Assembly: GCA_018658685.1 (NCBI GenBank)
Contig: JABHUT010000051.1
Span: 1 to 6,507 of the forward strand
Reading direction: 5' to 3'
Length of the DNA stretch: 6,507 nt
From: Alphaproteobacteria bacterium
Lineage (GTDB): Bacteria; Pseudomonadota; Alphaproteobacteria; MED-G09
The first letter of the stretch is position 1, and each line of letters starts with the position of its first letter. This document shows positions 5,755 to 6,507 of the stretch, piece by piece. The notes beneath the pieces are model-generated. The model was not told the origin of the DNA, searched no databases, and worked only from the letters and a program-made list of their open reading frames with translations. The position numbers were made by a program, and so were the translations under genes.

Positions 5755-6507
5755 ATGTTAAAAGGATCAATAGTTGCTATAGTTACACCTTTTAAGAACG
5801 GTAACATAGACGAAACTTCTCTTAGAAATCTTATAAATTGGCATATTGATGAAGGAACTCATGGAATTGTTCCAGTTGGCACTACTGGAGAAAGCCCTAC
5901 ATTAGACCATAAAGAACACAGAGATGTTGTAGAAATTGTCATTGATCAGGTTAATAATAGAGTTCCAGTTATAGCTGGGGCTGGATCTAATTCAACTTCA
6001 GAGGCAATTAGCTTACTTAAGCATGCTGAGGGTGCAGGGGCAGACGCAGCTTTAGTAGTTACCCCATACTACAATAAACCTACTCAAGAAGGTTTATTTG
6101 CTCATTTTAAGGCGATCAATAATGCTTCTCTAGGCATACCTGTGATGATTTATAATATTCCACCAAGATCCATAGTTGACATGTCGTTGGAAGTTATGGC
6201 TGAATTATCGAAACTTGAGAATATTATGGGCGTTAAAGATGCTACAAGCGATCTTTCAAGAGTAAAAAAGCAAAAAGAACAATGCAGCAAGGGTTTTCTT
6301 CAATTTTCTGGAGAAGATATTACTGCTTATGAGTTTATGCAAAATGGAGGAAATGGTTGCATTTCGGTTACCGCTAATGTTCTCCCAAGGCTTTGTTCGG
6401 AATTTCAAAATCTTTGTTTAGAGGGTAATTTTGATGAAGCATTAAAAATTCACAAAAAACTTGAACCTATGCATAATGCTTTGTTTATAGAAACCAGTCC
6501 TGCTCCA
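5755..6507 (+). CDS. dapA: 4-hydroxy-tetrahydrodipicolinate synthase (3' end outside window)
   Basis: DapA condenses pyruvate with L-aspartate semialdehyde in the first committed step of the diaminopimelate/lysine pathway, supplying peptidoglycan and protein synthesis. It is a soluble TIM-barrel enzyme, usually a tetramer. The window holds the first 251 of roughly 290 residues. Clear marks are the N-terminal GSIVAIVTPF (4-13), the phosphate-like loop VGTTGESPTL (41-50) with the catalytic Thr, VTPYYNKPTQEG (102-113), Tyr133 in IYNIPPR (132-138), and the Schiff-base Lys161 in GVKDAT (159-164). The start is the ATG preceded by AAAGGA. Wording such as FSGED (184-188) and GCISVTANVLPRLC (201-214) is what I associate with alphaproteobacterial DapA and is the best taxonomic clue in the window. 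It is divergent from the Rieske gene and is probably unrelated in function to the catabolic genes. Confidence 0.97.
   Translation, partial: MLKGSIVAIVTPFKNGNIDETSLRNLINWHIDEGTHGIVPVGTTGESPTLDHKEHRDVVEIVIDQVNNRVPVIAGAGSNSTSEAISLLKHAEGAGADAALVVTPYYNKPTQEGLFAHFKAINNASLGIPVMIYNIPPRSIVDMSLEVMAELSKLENIMGVKDATSDLSRVKKQKEQCSKGFLQFSGEDITAYEFMQNGGNGCISVTANVLPRLCSEFQNLCLEGNFDEALKIHKKLEPMHNALFIETSPAP

Overview
The window is AT-rich (by eye about one third G+C), compactly coded and Gram-negative, since it carries an outer-membrane TonB-dependent receptor. The dapA product has wording typical of Alphaproteobacteria (for example 'LSGED'/'FSGED' followed by 'GCISVTANV'). My best guess is a low-GC alphaproteobacterium, probably free-living and marine; this rests on recognition only, not on a search.

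Layout: (1) positions 2-673 (+) are the 3' part of an ABC-F ATPase gene of the YheS-like type, cut by the window edge. (2) A 118-bp gap holds a near-consensus sigma70 promoter (TTGACA, 17 bp, AATAAT) and a Shine-Dalgarno site for (3) a 760-residue TonB-dependent receptor at 792-3074 (+), which ends at a clear intrinsic terminator. (4) At 3162-4190 (+) lies a COG3618-type Amidohydro_2 TIM-barrel hydrolase. It has no Shine-Dalgarno site, and a -10-like hexamer sits directly before its ATG, so its mRNA may be leaderless. (5) Convergent to it, with 3 bp between the stops, is a Rieske non-heme iron oxygenase alpha subunit at 4194-5564 (-), starting at TTG. (6) A 190-bp divergent intergenic region holds a minus-strand promoter, a nested AT-only inverted repeat in the oxygenase leader, and the dapA start signals. 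(7) dapA (dihydrodipicolinate synthase) starts at 5755 (+) and runs off the window end.

The middle three genes look like a small catabolic cassette placed between housekeeping genes. The receptor would import a substrate across the outer membrane, the Rieske enzyme would hydroxylate or demethylate it, and the amidohydrolase would cleave a lactone, ester or amide. The substrate cannot be read from the sequence, and the shared pathway is inferred from adjacency only. The oxygenase has no beta subunit, ferredoxin or reductase gene in view.

I see no tRNA, rRNA, CRISPR array, insertion sequence or phage gene. No clearly novel system is evident. The most unusual points are the leader structure before the oxygenase, the apparently leaderless hydrolase, and active-site variants in both enzymes.
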